64,000 nt of DNA from Oscheius sp. JU75 (GCA_037178855.1 JASJZC010000005.1:8246001-8310000), one strand, 5' to 3'. Shown: positions 1 to 14,282, numbered from the stretch's first letter. Translations and numbers: made by a program. Notes: a model not told the origin generated them from the sequence alone.

Positions 1-329
1 TCCAACCTTTTGCTCTTTGTCTTCGTTCAGCATAGTCAGTGGGCTCGTTTTGCTCAGATCCAATTCCCGCTACTACGCCTGGTTCTTTCATCCGCTTTTA
101 CGAATCGTGAAAGGTTCTCCAAAAGCAACTAACATCAATCCGATATAAATGTGCATACATATCGAATAAAATTTTTGTTTTTCTGGCAACATACTTTGGA
201 AAATTAAAGAGCAGAAAGGTAGTCAAAAACTATTCCATCGTCCAACATATGTCGAAAATGGTACAGGAAAATTTTGAATAGCTGATGTTATGTGACGCAC
301 TGACAGTTACTTCACTGCTGTTGAAACTC

Positions 330-1706
330 GCTGTAATTTTCGGAAAAGACAAATGAGAGAGTCTGTCCATTTCACGAGTAGTTTACGGATGCGACGCTCT
401 TAGAACACCTTGGGTTTCAACACGAAGAAGTTTGTCAACCAGGTTTTGAGTGCGCCGTCGAAATCGAACTGTTGTCCTGCAATCTCGTTGTTGAGAGTCC
501 GGAACAGATAATATTCGGAAGGGGCAAGGTCCGGGCTATAAGGAGGATGGGGTAAAAACACCCAAACCAGGTCGTGGATCTTGGAGCGAGTGTGTTTTGC
601 AAAATGGGTGCGTGCGTTGTCCTTCTACAGGATGACCTTCGACTTCAGCGGCCGTTTCTGACGAAGTGCAATGGCAACCTTTTCAAGTTGTTGGCTGTAT
701 ATGGCGACCGTAAGGGTAGTTTCAGCATCCACCACTCCTTCAATATTTCACAAATCACAAAGCATAATCTTCTTTTGATGGGTGTCGGGTTTCACATTAG
801 GACTTGGTGTCTGCCCTGAACCCACCCGTAGACGCTTCCTTCGGAAGTTTACATACGTTACCCACTTTTCATCCCCCGTCGTCAGGCGTGATAAAAAAGA
901 TTTCCTCTCATACCTCGACAGGAGAGAACAGGCGACGGACAAGCGCTGCCACTTCTGGGCGTCACTGAGGTCATGCGGCAACCATGTGCCCAGCATCTTC
1001 GTAAATCTCAATTGCTTTAAATGATGTTCCACTGCGGCATCGCTGACAGACTGTGCCTCTACTAGTTCACGGATAGTCTGCCGAATGTTTTCGTTTACGT
1101 GCTGCAGCAGCTTCGATTCATCGAAAGTTGTTGGTCGACCTGAGCTTAATGAGGAGTTACGACGGCCGAGTCGCAATCTCAAGGTGCTCGATCTGCTGGT
1201 TAAGCTAGATCGAAGTCTTATTACTAGAAAAGCATCCTCTTACTTCAAACAAAATTTATTCAGCCTTGGGACTCGATAAGTCCAACAATCTGATAATAGA
1301 CCTGTAACTCAATACGGGGAAACAGAAGAAACAATAAAATAAAACTCTCGACTTTAGATCGAGCGAGAGAAAACCGAACAACCACAAGAACAACCAGAAA
1401 ATCCAAACGGTGGCGTTCCGCGCGTAAAACAGAATGGTTACGATGTGGCGGGTCTTTGAAAAGTGAAATATGACGAGAGGGACGAAAACGGTTGTGGTTG
1501 TTTTAGGTAGGGCAACAAGAATAAAATATCATAGGAATACCGGCTATGTGAGAGCTTGGCTCATCTTCGACGCTTTTGTCTCTAGACCGAAAGCGATGGA
1601 ACCACAACTGGCATACCTTCGTAGAAGTCGTTCCTTGGCCATAAACATCTTTGATACTAGCCGCCGTTTGGACTCCATTCCTGCCTTTGAAGAACACATT
1701 CAACAT
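330..1706 (-). mobile_element. Decayed mariner-family transposon (transposase pseudogene)
   Basis: Read on the minus strand, this is a broken mariner transposase. The N-terminal helix-turn-helix part lies at about 1706-1537 (motif GRNGVQTAASIKDVYGQGT, then WFHRFRS). The catalytic part runs from about 1140 (GRPTTFDES) downwards. All three aspartates of the D,D34D triad can be found: TGDEKW near 880, KDNARTH near 605 and YSPDLAP near 525. A C-terminal tail reaches about 330. The frame is destroyed: there are stops after HQKKIMLCDL and before KDNARTH, and about 370 bp of unrelated sequence separates the N-terminal domain from GRPTT. No clear terminal repeats were found, so the outer limits are approximate. 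The family call is confident; activity is excluded by the stops. Confidence 0.85.
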
Positions 1707-2519
1707 GACGAATGCCGGTAGTGTATTGCCTGGAAGAGGACTACTCTACCGAGCTCCAGATGTGTCTACGCCTTTTCGACCTCCTCAGCGACGTTTTTAG
1801 TGCTCACCGATGTTTGTTATTTATCAAGGAAGTAGAGGACTCCACACAGAGGGTCAGTAATCTACCCATTGGAAGAGTCCCAAGAGTGTCCCGCTCTGTC
1901 GTGCAGTCCATTCGCTGTCGTCAGTATTGCTCACCGATGCCTGCTCTGCGAACGGACGTTCATTGAGGAAACTGAAGGAATCGATCATGGAAGGCTACTG
2001 GAAGATGTCGAACAATCGTCTGGAGCGTCTTCATCTGCAGCTCAGGTCAGGTGGTTATACTTTTTCCTCAAACTGCTAGTGACTCTTTTACTCAAACCAT
2101 CATCGTATCGGAAATAACAACAGAACCTAGACTCTTTATTAGAAAACAAAACCTCAAAGTTTTTCTCATTTACATACAACACATGCAATACAGCTGAAAA
2201 GCGGAGTAACCGGGCACGGAAACAGCCGGGGTAGAAAAGAGCTGGTGATGAAGGTCAAAAAGTTGAAAGTCATTCGGATATAAAGAGTATGAGAAGAAAG
2301 AAACTAGCCTATAAAATCTGAACAAGTATACACAAAAAGACGCATTCTGGGCAGCTAGGAGCAAGCTAGGGAAGGGCTGGGACCAATATGTATAGAAAAC
2401 AGGGGACGCTCTCATTTGATACAGGAATCTCGGTCTTTATACAGATACAAAAAAACACTGGGTTCGGCAGTCGGGTTTGGGAGCACAAGGGAGATGTCAT
2501 TCGGGTTTGGGGGAAGGGC
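1707..2519. other. Intergenic, no gene supported
   Basis: Short open frames only. None has a recognisable domain or matching splice sites. The right part is presumably the 3' UTR and downstream region of the zinc-knuckle gene. A 12-base string, TGCTCACCGATG, occurs twice near 1801 and 1928. Confidence 0.5.
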
Positions 2520-4472
2520 TTAGCTGCGGTGGGGAGGGCGCCCGTGTCCGATGGGAGCAATTTTTGTGGGGACAGCGTGTTGGGCCTTGATCAGACCGAG
2601 AGTGACGGCCTTCTCGACGGGTAGCTGAAACAAAGATGAAACCATACTGTATTTAGATTTGAGCTGTTTTGTAGCTCCACTTTTTTCTTTTTCTATTTAT
2701 CTTTTCCACACTGTCCCTGCTTTTGCTTGACCTAACTACAGAGACTACCTTCTTGAACTGGACTCTTCTCCGCTGATGTTTTTTTTTTACCTAGCCGTGT
2801 CTTACTGCCTTTGTGTCACTCTGAAGACAATCTACAACGTCTGAATCAAAATTCTACAAGACATGGAGTCGAAATGATCCAATACTTTTTGTGATCGTCT
2901 GAAAGTTGTTAACTGTTCAAAAAAAGACCTAGGCTTTCCTACCAAGAATCCAGATAAAGACCAGTGAAACGTACTTGAGGATGTCATAAAAGGGTAAACC
3001 AAGCTCTAATCCGATATGGAAGCAACGCTTTGGCATATAAGTTCTAGTAGAACTTGCCATGTTCTGTCTCTCAGTGTTTCTATCAAAGCTTTCGAATCAT
3101 TGCCTAGACTACTGGCATTGTACCTTACAAATCGTCATAAAATAAGGGCTACTACCAAACATTTCAAAAAGTGAAAAAAAGAACAAACCTGTTTGTGCGG
3201 AAACACGGGAATGTGGCATTTTATGCAGCTCTGAGCCTCATTCGCCACTGAGTTTTGGCTGGTCCACTTGCGTTTGCACTGCTGGCACTGGAATTCGCCA
3301 TAGCACTTCTTGCGGCCCTGATAGGGAGTCAACTCGTCGTAGGGAGAGTTGAAACGCATCGGACAGTCGGAAATGAAATGACCCGGACGGTAGCAGATGT
3401 GACACTGATACTTGGTCGGAGGGGTACGTTTCGGCGAGCACAAGAGCTCCTCAAAGTTGGCGATCTCATCGATGCTGAATCCGTCCTCGACGGCAGCTGG
3501 ATTGACAGCCGCAGGCTAAAATTTGAATTATGCAAGCAAAGGGAGACCACCCGTACCGTCTTAGGCTTGTAGGGGTCAGCCGGCTGTTCCTGGTTAAAAG
3601 CATCCTGTATGTGAACGCTTAACGAGAGACCTTAAATGGATTCGTGAAAAAGAAGATGAACGTGGAAATTACCACTGAGGATGTCGCCTCCAACTGGACT
3701 GGACAGGGGCGTCCTTCCTGGAGATCCATAACCCGAGGATGAGCTACTGGATGGAATGGCTTCGGACGAAGACGGAACCCATTGGGACTGAAAATAAGAA
3801 GTTTGGAAAGTTCCTCTGAGCAAATCATTGGACACCGATTGAACAGACTGCCAGGCTCGTGAAAACATGTTTACTTGGAGGGACAGTGGACAAAAATATG
3901 TCACGGCAATTGGCACTGACCGGAAAGAAAGGAGAGAATGGCTGATAACCTAACTGCTAATCTAAGATCATGGAACATTCGCTGGTCTTCTACTAGATTA
4001 ATGATTTTAGCCCCCTGAAAGGAGCTTCCAAGATTAAAAAACTGGCACAAACGTGGCTTTGTGATTTTTTGCTTTGTAATGAGGCCACAACGAGGGCGCT
4101 GTCTAACTGTTGAATTATGGCTTTGAAAAGACTACAAATAAGTTCTTTTGAACTCTGTGCAGAAGTGACCAAGGGAGTTTTTTTTTCAACTGTCTACTAC
4201 CCGAATAATTCCGAACGCTCAGGGACAAGAACCTCGAAGAACAGAAGCTAGCAGACCAAGCTGCAAGGCGAGCGGAAAACACGGAACGAAGTTTCATGAT
4301 AATGGCTTTGGGAATAGCCTAAGTTAGTCCATGCTAACCCTCTGTCAAGTATTACATCACTTTCCAAAAACATTGTCTGCGAAAAACTACGGACTTCGAC
4401 TTGACTCACCTCATTCTTCGGCGACAGCGACACAGCGGCGATGTCGAGAGCTAGACGGTCGTACTCGAACAT
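2520..4472 (-). CDS. ZCCHC24-like zinc-knuckle / 3CxxC zinc-finger protein (5 exons, 227 aa)
   Basis: Exons on the minus strand are 4410-4472, 3673-3787, 3557-3630, 3189-3515 and 2520-2624; together they make 684 nt in one frame. The fourth exon holds a CCHC knuckle (CHICYRPGHFISDC) followed by TPYQGRKKCYGEFQC, CKRKW and CIKCHIPVFPHKQ. This is the order and spacing of vertebrate ZCCHC24, a CCHC plus 3CxxC-type protein of the ZAR1-like group, presumably RNA-binding. The length is close to that of the vertebrate protein (about 240 aa). Start choice: an ATG two bases behind a perfect TTTTCAG acceptor at 4476, consistent with spliced-leader addition; a further upstream exon cannot be excluded. 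The middle is rich in Ser and Pro. Oddity: after PHKQ the last exon encodes 34 residues with no cysteines, whereas vertebrate homologues carry a further CxxC there. Confidence 0.82.
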
Positions 4473-7400
4473 TCGCTGAAAACAAGCATGGATTTGAGTT
4501 GAAGGGAAGAGAGAAAGTAAAGACATGGATTGGTGAGTGTTGAAGAGAGTGAGATGGAGCAAGGGGACTTCACAAAGAGGCTTAGAAGTATAAAAACTAC
4601 CGTGACTCTTCCTCAACCCTGAAGAGACTAAGGGCAACGGGATAAGGAGCTCAGAGAGGATCGCCCAGAGGGCAAAAAATGCCTGCTTTTGAGCGCGTTA
4701 CTTTGTCGAAAAAGATGAGGGCGTTCGTATACGAGAACTTTCATTATTTTATAATGCTCTGGTAGTGTGTTTGAGATCCCTCGCACGTATAAACAAAGCT
4801 AGATGCGAAGCTAATACGGCTGTTTTTGGATTTGGAAGATGAATAGTGGGATACGGAAGACTGGACGTGTTCTGCTGATTATGTGCAAAAGAATAAAATG
4901 AAAAGCAATATGAAAAGAGGGGACAAGTATCAAGAATCATTGAGTGAAAGAATATATAGCACAAGCAATATGGTACACTTCAGTGAACAGGAACAGAGTC
5001 TAAGTTCGAGAAAGATGGCTAAAATCTGTCGGACAAGAGGTGATGAAAGTCAATCATGCCAGAAATTGCACCCATGGACACCCGGCTCGAATTGCATTAC
5101 AGCAAAGGACTGAAGTTGCTGTGTTACTAGAAACTTCTGCGGATTATACAAGCCGAGGTGTCTGCGCCCTCACAAACTTTTGACAGTTGAAATGGTTGAG
5201 TAATGTAGAGGAAAAAGTAGCAAAGGAGACTGAGAAGGTAAAAATGTCGCATGGCCATGGATTAACAGTAACAGAAAGTTATTGGGTAAAATCTGGGCTC
5301 AAAAACGTGGAAAAATGAGGAAAAATAGGCCTCGATTGTACAGATCAAGTTGGCAACACTTCTTTCTTTGGAAGGCAGGAGCGGACGCGTGGTTATCACG
5401 GGGTCCAGAGAAATGACTTTTGCGATAAGAGGGCCAATCAAGCTCTTCAAGCAATGTTCGAACACAATGGAGTCTCCCGAACTTTTGAGCCTCAAAAGTA
5501 TGACAAAGGACTTAATAAAACAGGCAAGAAGACGACCTGAAACATGAGGAATGCGGTGCATTTCTATTGCGCAAAAGCGGACGTTTTCTAGAGTGTAAAA
5601 TTCGGGGCAGAGCACATCGCGTGTGACTCTGTGAGTTCTTTTTTTGCTGTGTGTGGTGTTATTTTCGGAACGAAGGGCAGCAGTATTGGATTCAGAAAAC
5701 TTGCACTCTTGGGCTGTCTAACTGTAAGGTTTGTTGTTTTCTATTTTTCGAAAAGAAAAGGTTGGTGTTGTTTTTTTTTGCCAATACAATACGGCTAAGA
5801 TAAAAAACAATGAACAAGCGCAAGTCAGTTCAAAATTCGTTCCTATATAAACGATTGTCAGCTCCAAAGCACTAAAATTTCTCTTCCAAATTGTCCTGGT
5901 CAAGAAAATTTACGGCTGTCTAGACACCGTCAACAGAAAGCTTGAAGAAAACCTTACTGATAAACTTCATGCAAAGATCGTATGAAAGTGAGGAATATAG
6001 AATGCTTTAACCAATCCAGGTCCATCTTTTTCGCGTTCACTCACATATGTGAGTCGTTGTCTAATGGACTGGAAGACGCTCACTCTGTGTGGGGCAAGAT
6101 AAACGGACTGGGGTTGTCAATCTGTTTGTCCAAATTTTAAGGGGAGCCCCAATAAAATAGAGATCCGTGAATCTTTCACTCCCCCTCAGGACTGAGGAGG
6201 AAACAGCTGCCATGTTTACTATGAATGAGAATGACTTTCGACTCCGGAAGGATAACATGGATATTGCATGAAGAACACATGAATTCCGGGAAGAGGTGAC
6301 TGAAAGAGTGCGCTGTTTTATGCCTTGCCCATAAAATTGGAGCGAACTGATGGTGAAGAAGGCTTGTACTTTTGGGATGAGCACACCCTGTTTTCGAGCC
6401 TTGTTTATATTCACTACGAATAACTATGCGATTAGCTGCAAAATGAAAGCCGCCCGGATTGATGGTTCTATGGCTGAACAACACTGGACAATAGAAAATA
6501 CCAAATGACTGACTGGTATTTGTGAAAATCTTAGATTCCATTGAGACTGGAAGAGCCGCTTTGTATGGAGTGTCAGCCTAAGACTAACTTCTCTAACACA
6601 AGTATGGGCTGTTCAAAGCATTTCGATCAGGCGCCAGATGAGCTGGTTCACTGATTAAAAAGTTCAAAAAGAAACAAGAAACTCCAAACATCGAAGCACT
6701 AGTGCTTGTTAGATAGAAAACTGATAAACTAAGTTAGATAGGAACTTTAGAATATCAGTCTCTTCTCCCTTGTACGATCTCGGAAAACATGAACCATGAA
6801 GCCTGATCCATCCTAACGTACGGTACCATTAAGAATCGTGAACCAATTAGACTCTTAAGAGTAGTTAAAAACTGTCATAAAGTTAGGATAAAAATGGTTG
6901 GCCTCCAAAAGGTGGAGAAGTCTCTATTCTGACAAGTTCACGGATTATGAAAGGTGCTGTCACAACAGTTCTGCAGAAACGAATCACAACAAGTTGTTTC
7001 TCTGTTCCTTTAATTTCTGTGTACCTGTCTGCGTATACACACCTTCCAAAACAAAATTTGTTGTAAGTAAGTGTGGCCTATTTTCAATCACTGGCTCTAC
7101 GCAACAAATGCGAAAATATGACCGATTCCTGTATTCCTGTGCAAGACTAACTGTAAACATAGATTATCCCAGACTCAGCAGTTCTGTGCGAAGCTCTGAA
7201 AAGTTTCGAACAAGGATGGGCCAATAGAAAACAGACATTAAAGGAGGGCAGTGTCCTCTGCAATGCCCAGTCAAGGGACCGCTACGCGCCAAAACATGTT
7301 GACAACTTTGAACCTCTCTGTCTTGCCTTATGGATATTGAGATGGTTCTGCAACCGTCACCCTCTCTCAATTTCTATATAACCAGAGTGGAGAAGCGTCT

Positions 7401-10400
7401 CGCCGCGTGGCACATGTAGCTAAAGGAAAAGAGAAAATAGGAAGAGACTATGTGTGCCCTTTCTGGCTGGGAACGATAGTGATGCAATTGGAGACAATAG
7501 AAAGGGAAAATTCCCCCTTTCTGTCTTTGTGTTATCTCGCACAGCCACGAGCAGCTGGCTGCCATAAATGGGCGTAGAGAGAGAGAGAGAGACAGCTTCA
7601 GAACGCTGATAGCTTAAGGAGGAGAGAGTGAGTTCCAGTTGAAACCTGCAAAATAGCAAATGAGACTCGATAAGGAGGTTGGAAAAAAAAGAAGAGAACA
7701 CTTATTGGATGGGTTCAGGAGAAAATAATTCATGACTGACCTCCGAGAGGGAATTGGAGGCACCGAGAGAGGAAGATAGTATATTGGCTGTATTTGCAAT
7801 GTTAGTGTCAAAGACTAAGGCTCAGTTTCAATGGTCTGTCTCTAAAATCAAGCCCAAATCACTCTATGATAAGAATGAAAGAATGCCGCCTTTCACGTCA
7901 AGGTCAGAGGGTATTTCTGTTGAAACAATGCTGCTTCGTTTGAAGAGAACATTGAAACGAATCGAACTTCAAAATATTGACTCAATGTCAACGATACGGA
8001 TGACCCCAGGAGGCTAAAAGTGTGTATTCTGACAGAGTGTACCCCAGAAAAGAATTAAGCAAATCTACAAATCCGTTGTCCTTTGCACCTTATCGTACTT
8101 GCTCTTTCCCTTTAGTGTTACGCTTTTTGGTAGGGGAATATGACCAATCATTGGAACAACTTTGAGGAAGAAAGGATTTTTTTAGAAGACCTTCTAGGCT
8201 CTGTCAGACTTGAGAAAAGGACGACGCATCGCGGATCATTGCAAGATTGGAAAAGTTGAGTCAAAGAAATGGCTAAAGGGAGAGCGCAACAGCTTTGCTA
8301 CTCCTTCGCCCAGTATCAGTCGGACTGAAATCAGGACAAACAACGATTGCAGAACTCAAATGAATGCGCCTTGGCGTTTCCTCTTTCTGAGTCACAAACC
8401 TTGGTCACCCTTGTAGGGTCCAAGGAGTCCCGCAAAAAGTCTACTTGAAGCTACATTTAAAAACCGTAAAGCTTTCAAAAGCAGAAGTCTACGACAGCCA
8501 CGAATGCTCGTATGAAAAGAGACTGTTCCGTCCGTCCAGCACACAGCTGGTGACGAAGCCTTCGGGCAGAAATACCGCCGGACGGAATAATAATCAGACG
8601 CTCACACACATGTACGGAGGAGTTACATGATACATGTTGTATTCTCAAAGCTGTATATTAAGTGAGGGTGGCTTCTTTCTCTGGCCACAGAGATCAGAAG
8701 AAGAGGCTGCGGATTAGACTCTCGAGGAAGACACACGCGTCCCGCGGGTGTTATTCATGATGCCTACATTACTTCCGTCATTTTGGACAACGACGAGCTG
8801 TCTGGCAGACTAGTAGCTGCAATAAAACATCACCATTGTGGCTATTTCTGAGTCTCAAATGGGGAGGCGGATAAAGAGGACAAAAGTCAGCTGTTGAGTG
8901 AATCAGGCAAAAGCTGTTTATCTCACAGACTTTGTAGGTGCTAACACGCAAAAGGATACAAAATTCATGTTCGTGTGGTCTAATTGCATACATAAGAAAG
9001 AAGAGCGATTAGAGGTTAGAGAGAAAGATTGAGCAAACAAGAAAAAAATAGCTGGAAGAAGTACTAAAGTGCACTAATTTGCAGACGGTAGTTCGTGATT
9101 GAGCTAGAGTTCAAGGTGTAATACAATGGAACGAGCAAACTTTGTGAGTGATCTCCATGGAAGTTCTCATAAGGAAATATGTTTGTCATGCCTTGAAAAC
9201 TATCTAACTGAACAATCGCAACCGTTGGCCAGAGCCACTGACTAACTGGCGAAAAGAGTTCACCTGACAAAGAAAATAGCCAGGAGTGGAAGTGGACGAG
9301 GACCTACAGGCCTTGGCTATATTTTTTTCAGTTTTGAGCTGTTTTAGCCGCCCTAATCTACCCCTGGGTAAGAGGCAACAATCGCAAGAAGAAAGAAGAA
9401 GAGAAACAAGTAATGTGTCAGCGAATTAAGAGCGAAAGAGTGTCAATTTGGAACAGGAACATTGAACAGAACAGTAGCGAGAAAGACTCTCTCTGAACCA
9501 CAAACAACACGGTTTAACATGGACTGGTCAGGGTCTGTTACCGTTTGTCAGCTTGGAACAATAGCGCAGAAAAGTGTCTCCTTGTGTGTAATGGGCACGC
9601 GCATTTCTCTCTCCAAATTGATTCCTTTGTATAATAGGGCGGAAAGTTGTTACAACAGAGGGCCCCAGTTCACTTCTTTTGGCCGATACCACGCGGGAGG
9701 AAACCAGGCAACGCTATTGGCAGCAGTGTTCAGTTAGACCCCGTTGTGTCCTCACAAAGCCTTTTGATGGCTGTGTTGGCGTGTCAAAAAGGGCGCGCAA
9801 GTCGAGAGAGAAAAATGAGCAACAGAAGGAACGCTAATGGCTCGTGATTGCCACTTCGAGAGAGTGAGAACGCAGCGGAGTTTGGCACAAAGCAAATATC
9901 GGGTTTTTGTTGCATTTCAGACCCTTTCCAGCGTGTTTGCTCTAGCATTTTAAGGCTTTAAAGATAAGGCCGAGCTGGGTGAAAGATGGTGGAAGTTGCA
10001 AAATGAAGAGAGGGTTCAAAGAAACTATAAGTAAAAAAACGTTCCTCTGGTGCGAATCCAGCCTATTTTCACACAACATAGAGTCTCGACCAACGAAAAC
10101 CGTCCCAGAGCGTATTACTCTTCAAGTGATCTATACGTTGAACTCAAATAGCCAAAGGACAGTGATTGATAGCCAAGAAATTTCATGAACAGGTGTTTGA
10201 TGGCATGATTGAGGATTGACAAGGATTCAAGAGGGGATTGAAAGGGTCAGCTACTGATCTATTAATTCTACAGATCTTTTGAAGAAAAGATGTCACCGTT
10301 TCAAGGGGGAACACGTTTTACTGACTACAGTTCTCAGTTTATCTTTTTTAAGTTCTGGTTTACTAAAAAGCGCGAATTGTAAATGTTCCACTCAAGAATA

Positions 10401-12613
10401 AAGCAACAGACCACGGTCTGGTCTATAATAGAGTCAGTCCCAAAATGGAATGCTCCCGCTTGCGTGTTCTCATAAATTTCCATTAATCAATACTAAAAAA
10501 GGAAGCTGGAAGCTGTGCAAAGAGAACAAGCACAAAAAACTGTATGTGGACCTCTCATAAAAGCTAGGGGAGAGAGAGAAGGACTGACACTAAGTCTGAG
10601 GATCTGGAACTAACCAAGGAAGTTCCCCAGAATCAAGAAAAAAAGAAAAAAGTGGCTTGTGGTTCTCTTGCTCCCTCTCAATCAGTCTTTTCCCCCCTTA
10701 CACTGACCCGAGAACGTAGAGAAAAACTCTTCCGGGTTATTTCTCACAAGATGTGGCCAGTTGGCGCGTTTCTTTCTCTCCACATGTTGCGCTAATCGAG
10801 AACGAACGAGGGACAGCAAAGGAGACAATTTATGGCGAGGTAAGCCACGGCCTTGGCCCCAGAGAATGCGGCGACTTTCTTCTCTCTCCCCCACCTGGTA
10901 TTGAACTGTTTGCCCTGTGAGTAAAGGAGCTGGCTGTGTGGCAGAGGTGGTGGAATCAGGGTCAAACAGGAAAAAAGAACTATATGGAATGGCAGGATGC
11001 GGTGAAATGGAGCCTGCAGAAGGGAAGAGGAAGTCGTTTTCTGCCCTCTCTCTTTCGAGATAATCTAAGCGGACGAGACGGCTGTCAGCCTCCTCCGTAC
11101 GGGGACCATTAGGCATGAGGCCCTACTGATGGGCTTCCCCATGGCAATGTGGACAAGAACAATGTGGGCTCGAGAGAGGCAAAAACCGAGACACAATGCC
11201 TTTCCATTTGTCCCTCCTATTGGATTGTTGGAGATGAAACGTCTGTTCAAATAGTCCAGAATTGCGTTGAATCTTGCCGTTGTTGAAGGACAAAAACAGA
11301 ACTAAGCCATTGTTCGAAGCCATATGGAAGAGGCAGTAGGGATAAACGAAGATTGGAAGCAAAAGACTAGACTCGGATTGATAAGCCGCTGACAGTTTTA
11401 CAATTTCCCGTGCAAAACAACGAGCAAACGACAGTGTCAACACAGACAGAAGTACAGCATTTTGTTGATTGAGAGAAGGGGATAGTTTCTAAAGGGTTGT
11501 CATGATTTCGAGGTCGGTCCCGTCATTGACAAAAGACTGTTCACAGCTTTCTTTCTCATATCCACAGACCTTTAGAAAGGCCTTTTTCTAAAAGAGCTCT
11601 GACTCTGGGGCTCAATACAGTCAGTTCAGTTATATCCAGTCCAATTATTTTCGGAGAAGTTATTCCAAACCTCGAGATAATAGCTCCTGCATGTGCTTGG
11701 GGATGGGTGGAGCATGTATAGGCAGCACAAGAAATAAAATTGTGACTTGGAACGCTTGACTGAAAGTTGAAAAGGCACACTCTCGTAAACTGCCATAGCT
11801 TGTCAGAACGGAAGCAAACACAACTTTTGAACCCTTTCGATAAGAGCTTGAAGGGTAGAAAGCGGTTCTTGGTTCCATCAGCGAGCATTTTAACAATACT
11901 ACAGTCTCTATAAAAGGGATCCAAATTACATTCATCGTATGGGGAATCTTCACGAGTGAGGATGCAAACACGTGTGTTTGCAAAAAAAAACACGAGCTCT
12001 GCATGTGTTTTCCATCTGTCTAGACAAGGTGGAGTAAGAGTGAGAGCGAGGGAAAGAGGGAAACTGCGAAAATTGCAACAGTCGGAAGGAGAGATTCGAG
12101 TCGAGAATGACCACCAAAAGTGTGAAGAGACCTATTAGGCTGAGTTGAAGGCTCAGTTCGCAGCGGATTTATGTGCTCGTTAGTGCTACCTCTTTATGCA
12201 TTACAACAACCAGGGAAAGAATGACTGGCGGCATCTTTGAATGGAATCATTAGACCTCCCAACTAGTCTTTCCTACTTTGATTGTGAGTGGGATTCAATC
12301 AGTACTCTTAAAGGGAGGCTCTCAATTACCAGTAATCTGAACTCTCCCGGATCAAAGGGAAGATAAAGAGGATCAACTTGGGGCTCGAAAAGTTTGAAGA
12401 ACTTGTCGGTTGCCACGAGTGCGAGACAAGTACTCAAACGTACTGGGACTGCCGAAGCTGTGAGTCTTGGGAACTGCTGAAGGGAGTTGAGAGAGCGCCT
12501 TACAACTTGTCCTAGCGTAGAGAAGTTAGAGACTTGCCAGTCACCGAGGAGAGAGTATGCCAGCGGAGGAGAGAATGCCTGGTCGGAAGTGACGGGCTTT
12601 GGGGGCACGGGAA

Positions 12614-12633
12614 AAGAGAGAGAGAGAGAGAGA
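12614..12633. repeat. GA dinucleotide microsatellite
   Basis: A run of about ten GA units within the purine-rich gene-poor block. A similar shorter run lies at about 7575-7593. Confidence 0.8.
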
Positions 12634-14282
12634 TAGAGAAAGTGGAGCGATTGGCAGCGCAAGAGCGAGAGGTCGCAGAGCAAAGGATTGGCAAATACTG
12701 CCAGTGAGAGAGTGAGTCTGAGTTTACAGAAAGAATCCAGACGAATCCAGAGAGACTTCATAACAGAGCTCTAGGGGGCTTTTAGACTCTTACAATCAGA
12801 TACACTATCCAGTTGGTCTACCCAGTCGTGAAAAAAACAGACCATATTGTCATGAGACGAAGATAAAGAAACTCCTCCTGCGTATTGACATCGTCTCTCT
12901 ATTGACTACAAGATCTTCACGTGAAAGATCGGCATCGTTTACCACAACTTTTGGCAACAATCATGATTTTCCGAAGAAGATCTCTGCTCAGAGATGAGTG
13001 TATTAAGACGACTAAAGTAGCGGTTCAAATAGAAAAGATTCCACCGAGAAGTGATTCAACGGGGGAATAACTGATCGTTGTGATCGCTCTATCTCTCTAT
13101 GATGTCCGAGACATGACCGTGGGGTCGTCGCCGGACGGCATGACATGTGAAGTGTCTAGACCAAGAAGGGTAAACTGGGAAACTCCCAAAGCCATTTCAA
13201 ACTTTAGAGAAGGCTTTCACAGAAAAAGATCAAGGGTCATTACAGCGCAGAGTAAACTGAGATTACTCCCTCAGCTTTTCAAAAGTGTGCAACAGATAGC
13301 CAATCATTGCAGAAACAGGAAAAGAACTGACTGACACAAACGATGACACAAAATCAAAACAGTCTAGATCAAGACGCCACATTCACCTTTGTAGAGGAGA
13401 GAAAAAACAACTCCTTTCGGAGAATTGTACAATACAAAAACATCAAAATAAGGAGCCAAAACAGTAAGAGTGTGTGGGCGCGGTGCCTCCATAGTATCAT
13501 AGTCCTCATTCTTAGGAGTCACCAAACAGACTCGCTCAAGACGTCGACAGTTTTGTGGTTTTAAAAAGGGCAGAGTTCATATCGTGGGACGGATAAAGAA
13601 TGTCAACATCAATGATGAGACATCAAGATCACTCATACCAATACATGAGTATATTGAAGAAAAAAAGGTGGTCATGTGAGTCAAGAAAAATTAGGTCACC
13701 TGGAAGCGATGACAGAAGAGTCTAGATCAAGATCTTAGCCCAAACCTCCTCCTTTCTGGGTTGAAAGTACAAGTCAAAAAAACTGTTCACCAAGTGACCC
13801 GAGGGTCGAGAGGGCCGTTCGGTTTCATACGCACACACCCAGGCCCATTGCTTTGCTTGACCTTGTGAGCGCCAAACGAGTTTTTCTCGTCCCTATGACT
13901 ATGTATGTCGAGAGTATTCAATAGAATCGCCTTTCGGCCAAAATTCAGGAGGGAAAATACTATCTGGTAGTCAACAGGGGTGCGTGGATAGTAAAATGGA
14001 CTCGCTGTCAGCAGTGTTTTGTTTTCGATTAGGATAAGGTGGAAATAGGTCATAGTCATGAGACTGTCCAGAAATGGCGAAGAAAGACAAAAGGAGTAGA
14101 ATGACCCCCGCTCTCTAACTAGCAAGCAACCTTGAGACCTGTTGGGTTCGGTTCCTTGACTTTTAGTCTTCTGATACTCTGTCTCTCGTTTTTTCTCTGC
14201 CTCTTTGTTTTCTTAATCTCTTGTCCTCACACCTTTCCCAATACTCCTCGAATGTCTCTTTTTCCCCGTCTACTAGTTGACT

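Noticed and set aside
3238-3550. Alternative frames over the zinc-knuckle exon
   Set aside because: The frame with CCHC and 3CxxC motifs joins in phase to four other exons; the others do not.
10682-12761. Long minus-strand frames of 106-162 codons in the gene-poor block
   Set aside because: They are low-complexity frames caused by purine/pyrimidine strand bias, with no domains and no phase-consistent splice partners.
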